A stretch of 64,000 bases of DNA, taken from the NCBI RefSeq assembly GCF_030272615.1, contig NC_081408.1, positions 608,414,173-608,478,172 on the forward strand. The letters run 5' to 3'. Made by a program: the position numbers and the translations under genes. The notes under the pieces were generated by a model. It was not told where the DNA came from. It did no database searches and saw only the letters and a list, made by a program, of their open reading frames with translations. This DNA comes from Cryptomeria japonica (lineage: Eukaryota; Streptophyta; Pinopsida; Cupressales; Cupressaceae). Positions 12,401 to 24,642 of the stretch are shown in pieces (within the stretch, counting starts at the first letter, position 1; every line of letters begins with the position of its first letter).

Positions 12401-13627
12401 AAGGTATATCAAATGGATGTTAAATCTGCATTTTTGAATGGTATACTAGAAGAAGAAGTTTATATTGAACAACCTAACGGATTTATTGAAGAGAAGGATA
12501 AAGATCAGGTATGTAAGTTGAACAAAGCTTTATATGGCCTAAAGCAAGCACCTAGAGCATGGTATGAAAGGTTGCACTCCTACTTAATCTAGATTGGATT
12601 TATGAGGACTAGTGAAAACAACAACATGTATATGAAGAATGATGAGGACAATGGAATACTGATTTCAGCCATATTTGTTGATGATATTATCTTTTGTGGA
12701 AATGATTCTTTATGTAAGATCTTTGGAAATGAAATGTGAAAATAATTTGAGATGTCATTAATCAGTGAAATAAAGTATTTTATAGGTTTACAGATACTGC
12801 AAATGAGAAATGGGATTTTCATTACTCAATCCAAGTATATAAAGGAAATCTTGAAGAAATTTGGAATGGAGGATTCTAAACCTGTAAGTACTCCTATGAC
12901 TACTAATTGTAAACTATCAAATAATGATGAATCTGCATCTGTTGATGAGACACTTTACCGATCTATGATTGGAAAGTTGCAATATGTAGCTCACAACAGG
13001 CCTAATATAGCACATGCAGTAGGCATAACTGCAATATTTTCTGCAGATCCCAAAGAAACCCATATGATAGCAATCAAGAGAATTTTCAAATACTTAAGAG
13101 GCACTAAAGATTATGGTTTACTATATAAAAAGAGGAATGAATTTGACTTAAAAGTCTATACTGATGCTGATTGGGTAGGAAATATTGATGACAGGAAAAG
13201 CACAAGTGATGCAGCTTTGTTTTTGGGAGAAAGACTAGTGAGTTGGCTTAGCAAGAAACAAGGATGCATTTCACAGTCAATAGTTGAAGCTGAATAAGTC
13301 ACTATAGCATTGAATTGTACCAATATAGCATGGATCAAACAACTATTGGAAGGTATGAATGAGACAGTTATCGAGCCAGTAACTATATTTTGTGATAATA
13401 CAAGTGCTATTAACATTTCAAAGAATCCAGTAATGCACTCTAAGACAAAGCATATCTCTATAAAGTATCATTATCTAAGAGAAGAAGTTCAAGAAAAGAA
13501 AGTTGTGTTGGAATATGTTAGCACAAACAAACAAATAGCAGACATCTTCACAAAGCCACTGCCAAGGGACACTCTTGAGTATCTCAGAAGTAAGTTTGGG
13601 TTTCTACCCCTGTCTAGTACTCACTGA
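9448..13627 (+). pseudogene. Copia B Gag-Pol polyprotein, inactivated
   Basis: Apart from the first 80 codons, which are one frame off (shift near 9690), all of gag-pol lies in one frame. In order: Gag core; zinc knuckle CFNCDKIGHMASNC (10298-10339); protease with DSG at 10598-10606; integrase His/Cys finger (HKRFCH...CRGC); integrase core; RT with LVCKGYTQ, MDVKSAFLNG and [11 protein letters not shown]; RNase H with YTDADWVG and IFTKPLP. The second catalytic Asp of integrase is changed (LRSNRGGEF for the usual LRSDRGGEF), and the RT box is FVDD rather than YVDD. At least nine in-frame stops occur, among them 10349-10351, 11330, 11570, 11612, 12128, 12590, 12737 and 13294. Many replace Gln, Trp or Arg. 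It cannot be translated whole. Confidence 0.9.
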
Positions 13628-13957
13628 CAAAGTTCGGTGAAAGCATCAATTCTATGACTCTACATAATACTAATTATGAGTTGATGTTGATTTACACACT
13701 TTAGGATGTTGTCTAAAGTTGTGCAGGAAATAGTGAATGAAGACAAGATGCTCTGACCGAGACTAAGATGATATATTTGTATATGTTTTAACAACAAGGA
13801 AATTACTTCACAAGGGAAGTAATCATGGATTAGTTTTACTTTTGGCATTGTTGTCAAAGGGGGAGAAGACTAACGACAAGAAGAGAGGATAATAGGAGAA
13901 GAATAACAGTAGATTGAATCAACTGGAAGAAATCAATTTGGTATTGCCATCAATGCC
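13628..13957 (+). other. Copia B 3' untranslated region with extra purine tract
   Basis: No gene seen. Near 13845-13867 it carries GGCATTGTTGTCAAAGGGGG, a near copy of the sequence around the functional polypurine tract about 100 bp downstream. The same duplicated arrangement occurs in copias A, D and G. Confidence 0.6.
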
Positions 13958-13969
13958 AAAGGGGGAGAT
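13958..13969 (+). promoter_or_regulatory. Polypurine tract of copia B
   Basis: AAAGGGGGAGAT is immediately followed by the TGTTGGCATT start of the 3' LTR. Confidence 0.85.
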
Positions 13970-15506
13970 TGTTGGCATTACAATAAGTTTGTTGGTATGA
14001 GGATATTGAGAAGGTTGTTGGAGATTGATGATATAATTGATAAAGGATAACTACTGTATTAATAATATTATTTTGTCATTAATGTCAAGCAATTGATTTT
14101 CTGATTCAGTATGATGTTGCCATATCTTAAAGAGTATGTTTTAATGAGTATAAAGATGTCGGTAAGTGACACAGAAAGAATGTAAAAATGAAGGGGAGTA
14201 ATAAGTTATTCAATGGGCAACTATTACCGAGTTAGACAATGATGAGATTATGTTATTTTGATTGTTTTGAAGACTGAATAAGAAGGATAAAAGATTTCAT
14301 GTAACAAAATGAGTAAAGGTTTGATACTATTCTATTTTACCGAGCAAGGATCTAGTAGGTAAACACCAAGGTTATCAGTATCAGTTAAAGAAGGAAGAAG
14401 TCACCGAGTGTTGTCAGCAAGCAAAATTATTGAGATAGTGACCGAGACAAATACATAATATCTACCGAGTAAAGTTCAGTATTAACTAAGTATCAAGCGA
14501 GCAGTAACAGAATGCATTGGATGAATAAATACATTATTAAATGAAGGATGCCAATGAGCTCGACATTTATAGAAGATTGGAATGTCATGCAAGAAGTTTG
14601 TTAAAGATCAACGACAATGAAAATTCAAGAGTTAAGATCTACAACACAGATTGAACGGCCATAACTAAGCACAAGTACCAAGGAAGGAATACAAGTTTCA
14701 AGGCAAGATAAAATGTTTTTTTAGTTCGAAAGATTCAATGAACCTAGTAAAGTTTGATGATCTGATGGCTAAGATTAATCATGGGAAATGTGATTAAGGA
14801 GATTAAGTGGTTAGGAATTGCTTATAAATAAGGAAAAGTTGATGAACAAAGTATGCGGGCAAATAGAAGAGTAGTGATACTGCAGAGGTGATTACCGAGT
14901 ACAGAAGATTGAAGATCTGATTGAAGAATAGATTTAGAAGCCCAGCAAGGAGGAAGATAAGTCTTATGACAAGATTATTTTGAGCACATAGAGTCTACTT
15001 TAAAATTTCAGATGTGAAGTTGCAGATATATTTTATTACTGTTATTTATTTCTGTAAGTAATAGGAAATCTCTTAATCGAGTGGACCTAATAGTCTTATT
15101 TGTAAATCCTCTAGCAAGGTAACATTCTAAATGAATGTTTGAAATCCTTTGACAAGATCACTTCTAACAAAGTGCAAGATTCTGATAAATCTAAGGGAAA
15201 TCTCTTTACTAGGTCACATCTAGCAATCTGTTTATGTAATCTTTAACAGGATTGGCTTTTAATCGAGCATACTCTAGAAGAGTATATTTTCTTTGTGGGT
15301 CCAAATCCCACAGTGGTTTTTCTCTATTTGGGTTTCCTCATTAAATTTGGTGTTAAATGTGTTTTGATGTTTCAAGTTTATTAGTTTATGAGTTTGAATG
15401 ATTTACAGTCATAGTTATATATCAAGTAAATTCTACCGAGGTTGAATCTGATGAATATGTTGAATTGTGAGTTTACCTGATTCACCCCCCCCCCTCTCAT
15501 CTAACA
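13970..15506 (+). repeat. 3' LTR of copia B (1537 bp, complete)
   Basis: It starts TGTTGGCATT and ends ATCTAACA after a run of C and CTCTCAT. The motif TGGTTTTTCTCTATTTGGGTTTCC at about 15313-15337 is the block shared with the C and G LTRs. It is the reference for measuring what the 5' LTR lost. Confidence 0.9.
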
Positions 15507-17631
15507 ATAAGGTCAAGTGAGAGAGAATGACACAAGTGGTACTTCTTCAACCTGCTATATAGATTAATACATTAGGAAAAAGTTGCGACAACTTAGTGAC
15601 GTGTATCTACACCAATGATTCTCCCTAGTATCCACACTTGTGTTGGATGCAGTAAAAATCCTCTTTGGGGATTAGGAGTGGGTTCTTAAATAAGCCGTTT
15701 CCACATGGGTAGACACCAAGGACCATAGAAGTTCCCCCACTAAACACCTGTTATTGTAGAGGCCAAAAATCCATACATTTGATGGTTCAGGGAGGACAGA
15801 TCATACCTCGTAGACACCCCTCATGTACCCTTTCATGTTGAGATAAGAATCCTACATTTGATCTTTGGTCTTTTGAGGCAAGAGAATCTGATATGCCCAA
15901 TAAGTGAGTGCTTTGATGGGGGAGCTAGTGCTACCAGAATCTCTTGTTGTCCACTTGTTTGAGGTATTTTATTATTGCAGGGGCCTATTTCTCTCTCCAT
16001 CCTAGGTTGTGCATGTTTTCAAGTGTCTTCAATTTGTGCTATACTATTGGAAATCTCTTAAACATACACAAGAACATTTTGGAGAAACACACCTTTAGAC
16101 ATTTTGTCTTCATTATTTGTTGTGTTTTCTTGCCACAAGACATTCAACATAAAGATTTAGTCACATTCAACAACTTTATACTTGGACAGACTCATAAATT
16201 TTCTCAGAAACAATATTTGTGTCAGTTTAAACTGTGTTTGGGTTGGGAAATCATGTTTGCATGGGGTAGAATCATGTTCTTGTATCAAAAGAGTTAAAAA
16301 TTTATCCGTAATAGAAACAAATTGCATTTGTGAAATACAAAATCACATCTGTGAAATTAAACTGTATCTGTGTTTCTTCAAACTGCATCTAGGTTGGGAA
16401 ATTGAATCTATGCAGAACATCTTTGCATCTCTATTTCATAACAAAATTGACGAGAGAAAAGATGCTTAAGTTTTGAGATTTGAAGAGTTTCTAAGGCACT
16501 TCCTGTTAGGCTTCATCATTTTTCAGCCAACTAGTCTTGGTCACATATTTGTCCATCATTTGTCTTCATTTGTGATCTCTCATACAAATTTTCAAACTAG
16601 AGTCAAAAGGTTGCTTTGTTGTCCTCATCATATTTTGCAAACATACTACAACATATCACTAGGTGGTTCCCATATCAGATCTATCATCTTAAGGTCCCAC
16701 TTGATCATGTTTATTCAAGGTCAATTGATGTAAATATCTTTACCAGTAATGTGTAAAAACCCCCAACACACTCTCACCTTTCACTCTCACAATCTCAATC
16801 CTATGAAGGCCTCAACTCATTCCAAAACCAAAACTTGAACTTTATCCCTCACAAGGGTTCGCAAACACCTTCACTATGCCCTTAGGGTCTCACAAGACCT
16901 TCCACAACCTTCTTATCATTGATGGAAACAAGGTTCCATAGGTTCAACTGGAAATAGACTTCACCTACCGGCCATAGACTTCACCTAGCAGCAATAGACT
17001 TCACCTACCGACAATAGACTTCACCTACTAGCACCGACATATACAACAAGGATCATTCACACCGGCATCCAGTTTACATTGGCAAAAGATTATACTAGTA
17101 AATTATAATTGTAGTTTAAACTACCCTTTTGGAACTTCTATCAGACTCCAAACAACTAGATCCCCAACTTGCTCCAGCACTCCTAGACTCCTACTTGGGT
17201 CACAGACCTAGTTGATCATATTAGGCCTGGGTTACAAAGGAAGTGTATGGAAATGGGACCACAAGGAAGATCCAATTCTTTAGAGGGATTTTCTAATGTC
17301 TAAATGTACCTATTAAACCATATAACTCCTTCTTCTAGTGTCTGGTATCATGCAATCCATCAATTCTTGAATGTACTAGTCTAAACCCTTACAAAGTTTA
17401 GGCTAGGGCTTGGTGGTAAAAATACAAATCCAACTCCCTTGATCTTGCCCCTTCAAAATATCATAATACACCCCCCTAACTCGCATCCTACCAAAGGCTG
17501 TTAAGAGAGAATGACTAGATTGCATGTTAGGGCCTCATCTTTGCAACACCCTAGGGAAATTAAGGGTTTTCAGACTTGTAGAAGCAAATTGTCGATATCT
17601 CCTCCCGAACACCACTTCAAGGGGTCAAGCC
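15507..17631 (+). other. Unidentified spacer between copia B and copia G
   Basis: No gene or recognised element. 16190-16440 is repetitive in style (TGCATTTGTGAAAT, CACATCTGTGAAAT, CTGCATCTAGGTTGGGAAAT), reminiscent of gypsy leader sequence. 16750 onward begins TGTAAAAACCCCC, which could be an old LTR start. Since copia G inserted between 17631 and 46001, this stretch was once joined to the spacer next to chromovirus I. Confidence 0.35.
16954..17033 (+). repeat. Short tandem repeat, 20 bp x 4
   Basis: Four successive 20-bp units begin ATAGACTTCACCTA and vary in the last six bases (CCGGCC, GCAGCA, CCGACA, CTAGCA). The unit is not a multiple of three and lies in no convincing frame. Confidence 0.85.
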
Positions 17632-18262
17632 TGTTAGGTCTCGGGGAAAACTAATAGGGGAGGTGAATCAGTTGTCTAATAATTTTAAACCAAAAACAAC
17701 TTAAACAATTTACTGCTTAGTATCGGTGAGATAGTCTGTTATATCGGTGGACAAATTAATAGATAAATGCAATATTGGTAAAGATTAATGCATGAAAATA
17801 AAAGACAAAGCCATCCACAACACATAACACCAATGTTTGTATGTGGAAACCTTGTAAGGGGAAAAACCACGGTGGGAAACCTTACCCACAATCAGATGAC
17901 ACTACTGCAGATAGCAAGTGTACATAAATGGGGTCTACACATGTAGAAAGGCCAAGCGCCTAGAGCTCACCGCTCAAACACAAATGGAAGTCATACTAAC
18001 TACAATTGGATGGTTAAATCCAATAAGAATGTACTGCTAAAAATAGCATCTTCATACGCTGGATTTAGTACCGGTGTAATGATGATATGCTTTCACAGAA
18101 ACCTAGCTTCACCTTCAAATGATATTTGCCTGTATAGCTCTACTTAATCTCGCATATACCTTCACAAAAACCTTCTTCGCATTCCACACTTGATCTTACA
18201 ATTAAGACCTTACACTTATACCATAACCTAAGACCAATTTTAGTAGGTCGGCTCTACAAGAT
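17632..18262 (-). repeat. 3' LTR of copia G, left piece
   Basis: It starts TGTTAGGTC and runs parallel to 44955-45585 through the CAGTTGTCTAATAATTTTAAAC and GGGGAAAAACCACGGTGGGAAACC blocks. It stops at ACAAGAT, exactly where element H begins with TGTAAGG. The continuation in the intact LTR copy is ACAAGATATTAC. Confidence 0.85.
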
Positions 18263-21069
18263 TGTAAGGCCTTCCCCAACCAAGCTTTGATTAACGTAGC
18301 TAACCATGTTTGACCCTATTAATAAATGCTATAATTCAATAGGATGGGCTATGTTAGACAGATAGATTGGTGAGAAAAGTAATTGAACCAAGTTATAGAA
18401 TCATTTCACCTTGTGGGGTAAATTTTAATGTGTTATGAATTTGAAATCCTAAAAGATCCACTGATTGGATAATCTTGATCTAACGTATGTCAGCTATATC
18501 TGGATTTGCAGAACTTTATTATGGTATTGGAAATATGATGCGTATCTTATGAATTAATGAATTTATGAGGATTATGATAATGGTCTATGTGGATAAACTG
18601 GGATATATGAGATATTGATGTCAATTGTATGCAGAGTGTTTGATGTGTATTCTTATTCATGTGTTTAATATTTTATGAGGATATTTGGAAGTACTAATGT
18701 GTAATTGAGATGCGCAGGAAAATTATCCATGTGACCATGGAAATATTATGGAGAACCAAACCTAGACCTATGTACATTCGTAAAACGAGGGTTTATTTAT
18801 TTGGAGAGACAACACCCCATTTGTATCATATTTTATTTGTGAAAGTAAATGTTGCATGTGTGTTAGATTGAATTTATATATTTGTGTAAATCCAACAAGA
18901 GACACAATTTCATGTGTAATGTTCTAAAGTATTTTATTGTGTCACTTGACACATGTGATTGATTTATGTCTTGATTTTTGAATTTGTCTCTTCGAGGGAG
19001 TTGTTATAACCATAGCTTTTTCAAATAATTTAATGCGGTTTTATATTTTCCTTGGGTAGAGAATCCTTGGGGTGGTCAACTTAGGTTTGACCCGAAACTT
19101 AACTTCAGATGGGTTTAAAAGGGGTTAAATGGACTCCTAGGGGTAGTTTCAAGGTGTTTCCTAAAGCCCATAAGGTATACCTAAGGGTTAGGAGTAATTT
19201 TAGGCATGTGACAACTCCCATGTGACTGTTTAATCATCCCAAAAAGTGAGTTTTCTAAGATGTGCGAAAATTGAATTAGAAGGCATCATCTAGGTCAGTT
19301 AACTTTCCTTTTTGATGAGAGATCCCTTTTGATCTTTTTCTGACTTTTCCTTTTTTAATTTTAGAAACCTATGAGATCTCTCACTAAGGTCTTCTTAGGC
19401 AAGAATGGGAGATGTTGCGAGTAATCACCCACTCTCCATTTTTGGAGACAAGATAATTTTTGAAACAAAAGATAGATTTGGTTTAGGAATTTGGCTAAGT
19501 GTAGAGAAGAAAGGAATTTGTGGAATTGGGTTGCTCATCCTCAACTAATCTAGCATACCTTTGGGGTAGTTTGAAGGTTGGTTTAACTTCTCTTTGTATT
19601 GTGTTCATGTTGCATGTTATGTTGAAAAGATTTGCTTGTGTAAAAAGGCTAGTTTCTTGTATGTTTCCCTTGGAAAATTATTTTGTGTTCTATATTTTTT
19701 TTGTATGCATTTTATGTGCTTTGGGAGTAACCAAGGCCTCCTACTCTTGGGAGAGATGATGGTTTTGTGGGTGGTAGAAGTTTGACAACCCTCGAGTGAG
19801 AGGCTCTCATTATGAGAGTGATCTCAAGGGATATATATGTGACCCTTGTTGCATGGCTTGTTTATGCATTTGGGGGTCATAAGGAGGGAAATAAGACATG
19901 AATGCCTTGGGGGACATAAGGATGCAGGGTTATTATACTTATGATATATCTTGTTTGCCATGAGGTGGCTTTTTGTTTTTACCATACTTGGAGTCTCCTC
20001 AGGGTATTTGGTCCACTACCACCCTTGTAAAATAATCACATTTTGTGGTGCAGTGTAGCCTTGGCTGGAAATATGTTGTTGTGATTGTTTTCCCCTGCTT
20101 GTTGTGTTTGCATGCATGTATCTTGTCTAGGGCTTGGTTCTCCAAGCTCGAGGGTGGCTACTAGTTAGCCTAGGCTGGGAGGTGAGCACTCCATGGTCAT
20201 AGCCTATGAATTATTTGCAGGTTGTTGAAAGAAAAGAAAAGGACAAACAGAAGTTGTTGGACTTTTGTGTTGCAAAAAAAGAATCGGAAATAGAGTAATT
20301 TATATTTTAAGTTGCAGCAGTGTGAATGGAAAACTATATGTTGTAGTTATTTTGAAAAGTAAATGTATTTATGTTAATTAAAGGTCCTCACTTAAGAGAA
20401 ATGAGAGATCCCATTTGTATTGATGGCTATAATGTATTTTAAATGTACATCTAAAGAAATGCTTTATTTTTGTAAGTATTATTTTGTTGTAAAAGAAATA
20501 TGTTTATCTTGGATTAAGTTCCCTATAGTTACTCAAGTTATATTGTAGTATGCATGTTATTTTTGAAAATGAAAATTTAGTTTGCATGTAAACTAAACGT
20601 TCGGTCTATTTCCTTATTACATATCTCTAAGTTAAATTCAAATGAATCTAGATAAATAAAATTGCTGTTTAGAATTATTAAATTCTGTCATTATGCTTAT
20701 TTGCAGAAAATAAAATCTAGAGTTAAATAGACTATTTGATTTTAAATAATTTCATATTTCTATAGTTGTTGTGTAATTTTATTGGAAACTATCATTTTAT
20801 TTATTTGCAGAAATTAAAATCTAAAGTTAAATGGCCTATCTACCTTAAATAATAAACTATTTATATAGTTGTTGGATAAGTTTATTTAAATCTGTCAATT
20901 AAATATTTGTAGAAAATAAATTTAAGGAAAATAGTCTATCTATGATTTTAGTAGCAAGTACTTTAAAAGAAAGAAAATATATGCATAGACTTAAATCTGA
21001 CGACTTTAACTATTCTGTTAAAAAAGTTTCAATATATTTGCATACAGAGGTTGCCCTAGATTTATTATG

Positions 21070-21077
<8 letters not shown>

Positions 21078-21117
<40 letters not shown>
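21078..21117 (+). repeat. (TA)n microsatellite in the H 5' LTR
   Basis: An uninterrupted TA dinucleotide run of about 40 bp just before the poly-A-rich stretch and hairpin array. The 3' LTR has a corresponding but rearranged TA block at about 39552-39660. Confidence 0.9.
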
Positions 21118-21121
<4 letters not shown>

Positions 21122-21189
21122 CAAAAAAAAAAATTATTAATTAAACAAATTTAAAAAAAAAATATACAAAAAAAAATTGAAGAAAGGGT

Positions 21190-21435
21190 AGGGCCGAACC
21201 CACTGTGATTATAATAGGGGTCGGCACAGCCGGGGGACAGCCGCTGTGACCTCCCACAATGGACGACAGGGGGGGCCGCCACTGTGGGCGACCACAGTGG
21301 TCGGCACAGGGCCTCCCACTGCGGTTAACCACAATGGGGAGACTCTGGGCCGCCACTGTGGTTTCCCACAATGGGTGGCACCTGACCACCACTATGGGTA
21401 ACCATAGTGGCATCCTCGGGGCACCCCACCGCCAC
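21190..21435 (+). repeat. Hairpin array in the H 5' LTR
   Basis: A GC-rich island in AT-rich surroundings. It contains about six inverted repeats of the type CCACTGTGG, four bases, CCACAGTGG, spaced 35-45 bp apart. Several arms are changed to CCACAATGG or CCACTATGG compared with the 3' LTR copy. Confidence 0.8.
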
Positions 21436-22080
21436 CATTAACAACTCCTCCCCGAGATTAGGGCAAGTTGGAGATAAAATATTTTATTAAGTGATTAAAA
21501 TTAATATGTTTTAATAAACATATGAGTATAATTAAAAAAAAAGATGTTTTAAATTAAAATACTTATGAAGTTAATCTTTTGGGAAATTTAATTCTATTGT
21601 AAATTATTCGACTATAGAGGATAATTTTAGCCCACCTAGATATAGGTTTATAAGATTAAACTTTATAGGAAAATATTCCCTATGAATTTAATTAACCCTT
21701 TAGTCAATTCAGTTAAACACTTTTAATTATTGTTAAAATAAAATATAGACATTTATAAACTAAGAGCTAGGACTAATTTAATTAGATCCTAAAAACAAAT
21801 AATGGTTATTGGAGATTAATTTTATTTTCATCAATTTTAGAGAGTTTTGAATTAATTAATCTATTGACTAAATTTGATGAGATAATAAATTAATTCATTA
21901 GGTATTCTACATTTAATTTTAAATTATTTTCGTTTACTTGGGTTAAAGATTAGAGTTAACTCGAACATAGTTAAGACAAACTTGCTAGTACATTTCATAT
22001 TTGCAAATTTATATGTTTTAAGTTGTGATTTAAAAAAAAAAATTATCCCTTTCTTGCCCAAAAGTTTGGGCATGACATTT

Positions 22081-22092
22081 TGGTATCAGAGC
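22081..22092 (+). promoter_or_regulatory. Primer binding site of element H
   Basis: TGGTATCAGAGC followed by CCTAGGTTC lies three bases after the LTR end. It matches the tRNA-iMet site used by many plant copia and gypsy elements. Confidence 0.85.
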
Positions 22093-22967
22093 CCTAGGTT
22101 CAAACACTGGTGAACATGGGCTACATTCATAACTTAGTTGAAACCAAACTATGGCTTGAAGTATAACACCTAGGTAGGAAACATGTGAAATAACAAAGAG
22201 AAACATAAGTGAAAATTCTTTTAAATCAACAGATCAACATATACCAATTCAAGGGGATTCCAAGGATCACTGAAAGCCCTAAAAATTTGAAACTTATTAG
22301 TCATAATATTTATGGCTTAAATAAAACCCCAAAGGGCATGAAATTTTCAATTATTAATTTATATGAAGTATTTTTGGTGTTTAATCACGGAATTTAGCTC
22401 TTTAGTACTTATGGGGTACCATTCAATTGGAACCTAAACGCAATAATTGTCCTAATCAAATCAAGTATGAGGAGTTAATTCTACAATAAAATACCTCTAA
22501 TGGTAACTAAAAGAATGTCATCCATCGAGATATTTTCTTGACATGGCAAGTCAAGCAAGATAGTTAGACCTTAGATGAAGGCACAATAAACAAGATAAAT
22601 AAGATCAAGACAGTTAAAGTTAATTTTTTAAGCTATGTGAAATTTTGATGGTTAAAAAGATCAAGGCCACCATTGGAGACAACAATGAAGAAGAGTTAAG
22701 AGGTACTCTTGCAAATATTAGAAAGAAGCAGTAACCTATTCTAATGACTAAGTACCTTAAGAATATGGTCATGCTAGATTTCTTATTAAGAGCTTTTGTT
22801 AGACAATTTTTGTAGCATTGCAGTGAAGCTAGAGTTGGATAACCCTAGAGATAAGAACTAAAATGATGAATCGCAAACTCCTTGATCAGAAAACCCTAGT
22901 AGTACTATAGGTGAGTCAAATAAGGAGAAAGGAGGCATGAACTTCTTGGGTAAAAACACATAATTAC
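22093..22967 (+). other. Element H internal region, first part (noncoding)
   Basis: No gene seen. AT-rich sequence with many stops in all frames; no zinc knuckle, DSG, integrase or RT motif. Confidence 0.6.
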
Positions 22968-23487
22968 TGTAGCGTCGTAAATTGTACGCACTTGCTAGGG
23001 TGGTACAATTTCACACCTAGTTTAGCACCCGCCTTGGCGCATTTTGCATTTTGCATTGCATTTCCCCTTTAGCACTTAATTAATTAAATTAATTAGGTCT
23101 AAGGTCCTATTTTATCATTTCCTACATCATAAAGTTGGGCCCTTTCATTAAAGTGTGCCCTTTTCATTTTATTCCTCCTATACATCATTTAATCAAAAAC
23201 CCTAATTAGGTCCTATTTTGAACTTGGGGGCTTGATTTCAGGGGTCAAAACATCTCGAAATCACCTGTAACTTCGGGATTCTCTCTAAAATCATCATATC
23301 CGATGGCCCTGAAAATTTGGTGAAAAGTTGTCAGGACCGTGGCGCTCGGTGCACATGGTCCCGGACATTTTTCTCGAAATTTTGGGAGCACGATCCAATC
23401 ATAAAATAAAGCTTAACCCCAAGAAATTGGCGGGATATTCAATCTCTAGGTCGGCCAAAAGACAGAATTACGACCTAGGGTTTCATA

Positions 23488-23504
23488 TATAAGAGCTCTC
23501 TTTC
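23488..23504 (+). promoter_or_regulatory. TATA box of solo LTR J
   Basis: CATATATAAGAGCTC stands alone in a mixed-composition region in the first third of the LTR, where the U3 promoter is expected. Confidence 0.5.
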
Positions 23505-24109
23505 TTCATTTGAAAGGATCCAGAATTTTGGCTTTCAAGGACCTTCTAGGCAGCAAAAGAGCAGATCTTTGAAGACTTCAACAACACTCAACATCCATCT
23601 ATCAAGCATTCATTCAATTTCATTCATCCATTTTAGGGCTTGGAAGACATTGAAGAACAATAGGAGATTACCGACTGAAGATTGGCTTGTACTCCTCCCT
23701 TGAGGGTTGGGTATGATTTCATGTTGTTTTCATGTCTTTGCATAAGCTTCAATATATCCTTTATTCATGCTTTAGATCACTTTGCATCTTGATTTAGAGC
23801 ATTTACATTATCATATACAAGCAATTAGGGTTTACTTTCTAGGTTGCTCTAGTTTGCTTTCTTGCATTTTAGGACCTTGCACACACACTAGGTCTGCACA
23901 CACAATACATTTTACAATACAACTTGGCTATTCGTGGAGGTGGAAATCACCAAAGCGGGGGTTTGACTAAGGCAAAACCCTATATGGCCGCCCACCACAC
24001 CTTTTCAGACATAAGTGCAGGTTTCGAAATTCGGACGACGCCGTAAGTTGCAGATCTGGAAGAAGCAGACTGAGACCGGCCTTCCCACCAAATTTCGGAG
24101 CAAAAGACC

Positions 24110-24204
24110 AGGACAGGGGCGTGGAGCGCCCTGGTCCTGCTAGGACAGGGGCACTGGGTACCCTGGTCCCTGGGACAGGGGCGCTGGGCGCCCTGGTCCT
24201 CCTG
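24110..24204 (+). repeat. Three imperfect 30-bp palindromic repeats in solo LTR J
   Basis: Three units of the form AGGACAGGGGC...CCCTGGTCC follow each other. Each unit is nearly self-complementary (GGGCGC...GCGCCC in the third) and could fold as a hairpin. The middle unit has transitions (GGGCACTGGGTACCC). Confidence 0.75.
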
Positions 24205-24642
24205 ACAGACAGCATTTTCAGCATTTTTGACAGCTTTTCCAGAGTGCAAAAACAGCAGTTTCCGGAGTAGTTTCAGGGGCAGAATCAGGACAGTGGCGCC
24301 CGCGCCTCTGTCCCGAACATTTTTAGTCAGATTTTAACTCCGGGTACGCATTTACATTCTTGTCTTGTCCTTGTGTTTACAGCTTTCCATTGTTTAAGTT
24401 CAATTCTGCAATCTCGTTATTGGTTCATACTTGCACTTTGGGGTTAGGGATTGAACTTGCATCATTTTATTTATCATTTACAACAAAGGAATAGAAATCC
24501 TAATAGGTAGCCCGTGGCTCTCTCTTCCACAAAAAGAAGTAGCCAATTGTGTGATACCTCTAGGCTCTTTCGTATTCCACAAATGTGTGCTTGAAAGTGA
24601 GATTAGGGCATGTTTGCTTAGTGTCACTTTTTCTCCCACACA

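Larger units (their letters stand above)
8616..15506 (+). mobile_element. Copia B, near full-length, 5' LTR truncated
   Basis: A Ty1/copia element in the order LTR, primer site, gag, protease, integrase, reverse transcriptase, RNase H, polypurine tract, LTR. The 3' LTR is 1537 bp. The 5' copy keeps only the last 770 bp, matching 14741-15506, so the promoter half is gone. The duplicated portions differ by scattered substitutions. No target duplication can be checked because the left terminus is missing. The single-frame polyprotein and CX2CX4HX4C Gag place it with the other Sirevirus-like copias in this window. Confidence 0.9.
18263..22077 (+). repeat. 5' LTR of element H (3.8 kb)
   Basis: It starts TGTAAGGCCTTCCCC and ends GGGCATGACA three bases before the primer site. 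The first 1680 bp align without net length change to 27847-29526. It contains a (TA)n run at about 21078-21117 and a GC-rich hairpin array at 21190-21435. An 80-codon frame at 19520-19759 is preserved in both LTR copies simply because the copies are alike. Confidence 0.85.
22968..24642 (+). repeat. Solo LTR J (1675 bp) inserted in element H
   Basis: It starts TGTAGCGTCG and ends CTCCCACACA, flanked on both sides by ATTAC (22963-22967 and 24643-24647). A TATA-like CATATATAAGAGCTCTC lies at about 23489. There is no primer site, purine tract or coding sequence, which fits a solo LTR left by recombination between the two LTRs of a complete element. The style suggests a gypsy element, family not identified. 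Confidence 0.75.

Noticed and set aside
19520-19785. A hydrophobic 79-85 codon frame present twice (also 29104-29369), seemingly conserved
   Set aside because: Both copies lie at the same position in the two LTRs of element H, so the similarity comes from LTR duplication, not selection. There is no domain or supporting context.
21141-21441. Open frames on both strands in the GC-rich island of the H LTR
   Set aside because: They arise from the CCACTGTGG/CCACAGTGG hairpin repeats, which are open in several frames. No protein-like composition.
24112-24200. CRISPR-like repeat-spacer pattern
   Set aside because: Repeats are contiguous and imperfect without unique spacers, and the surroundings are plant LTR sequence.
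23967-24249. Open frames across the GC-rich part of solo LTR J
   Set aside because: Produced by the GGACAGGGGC...GCCCTGGTCC repeats; no motif, and inside an LTR with a target duplication.
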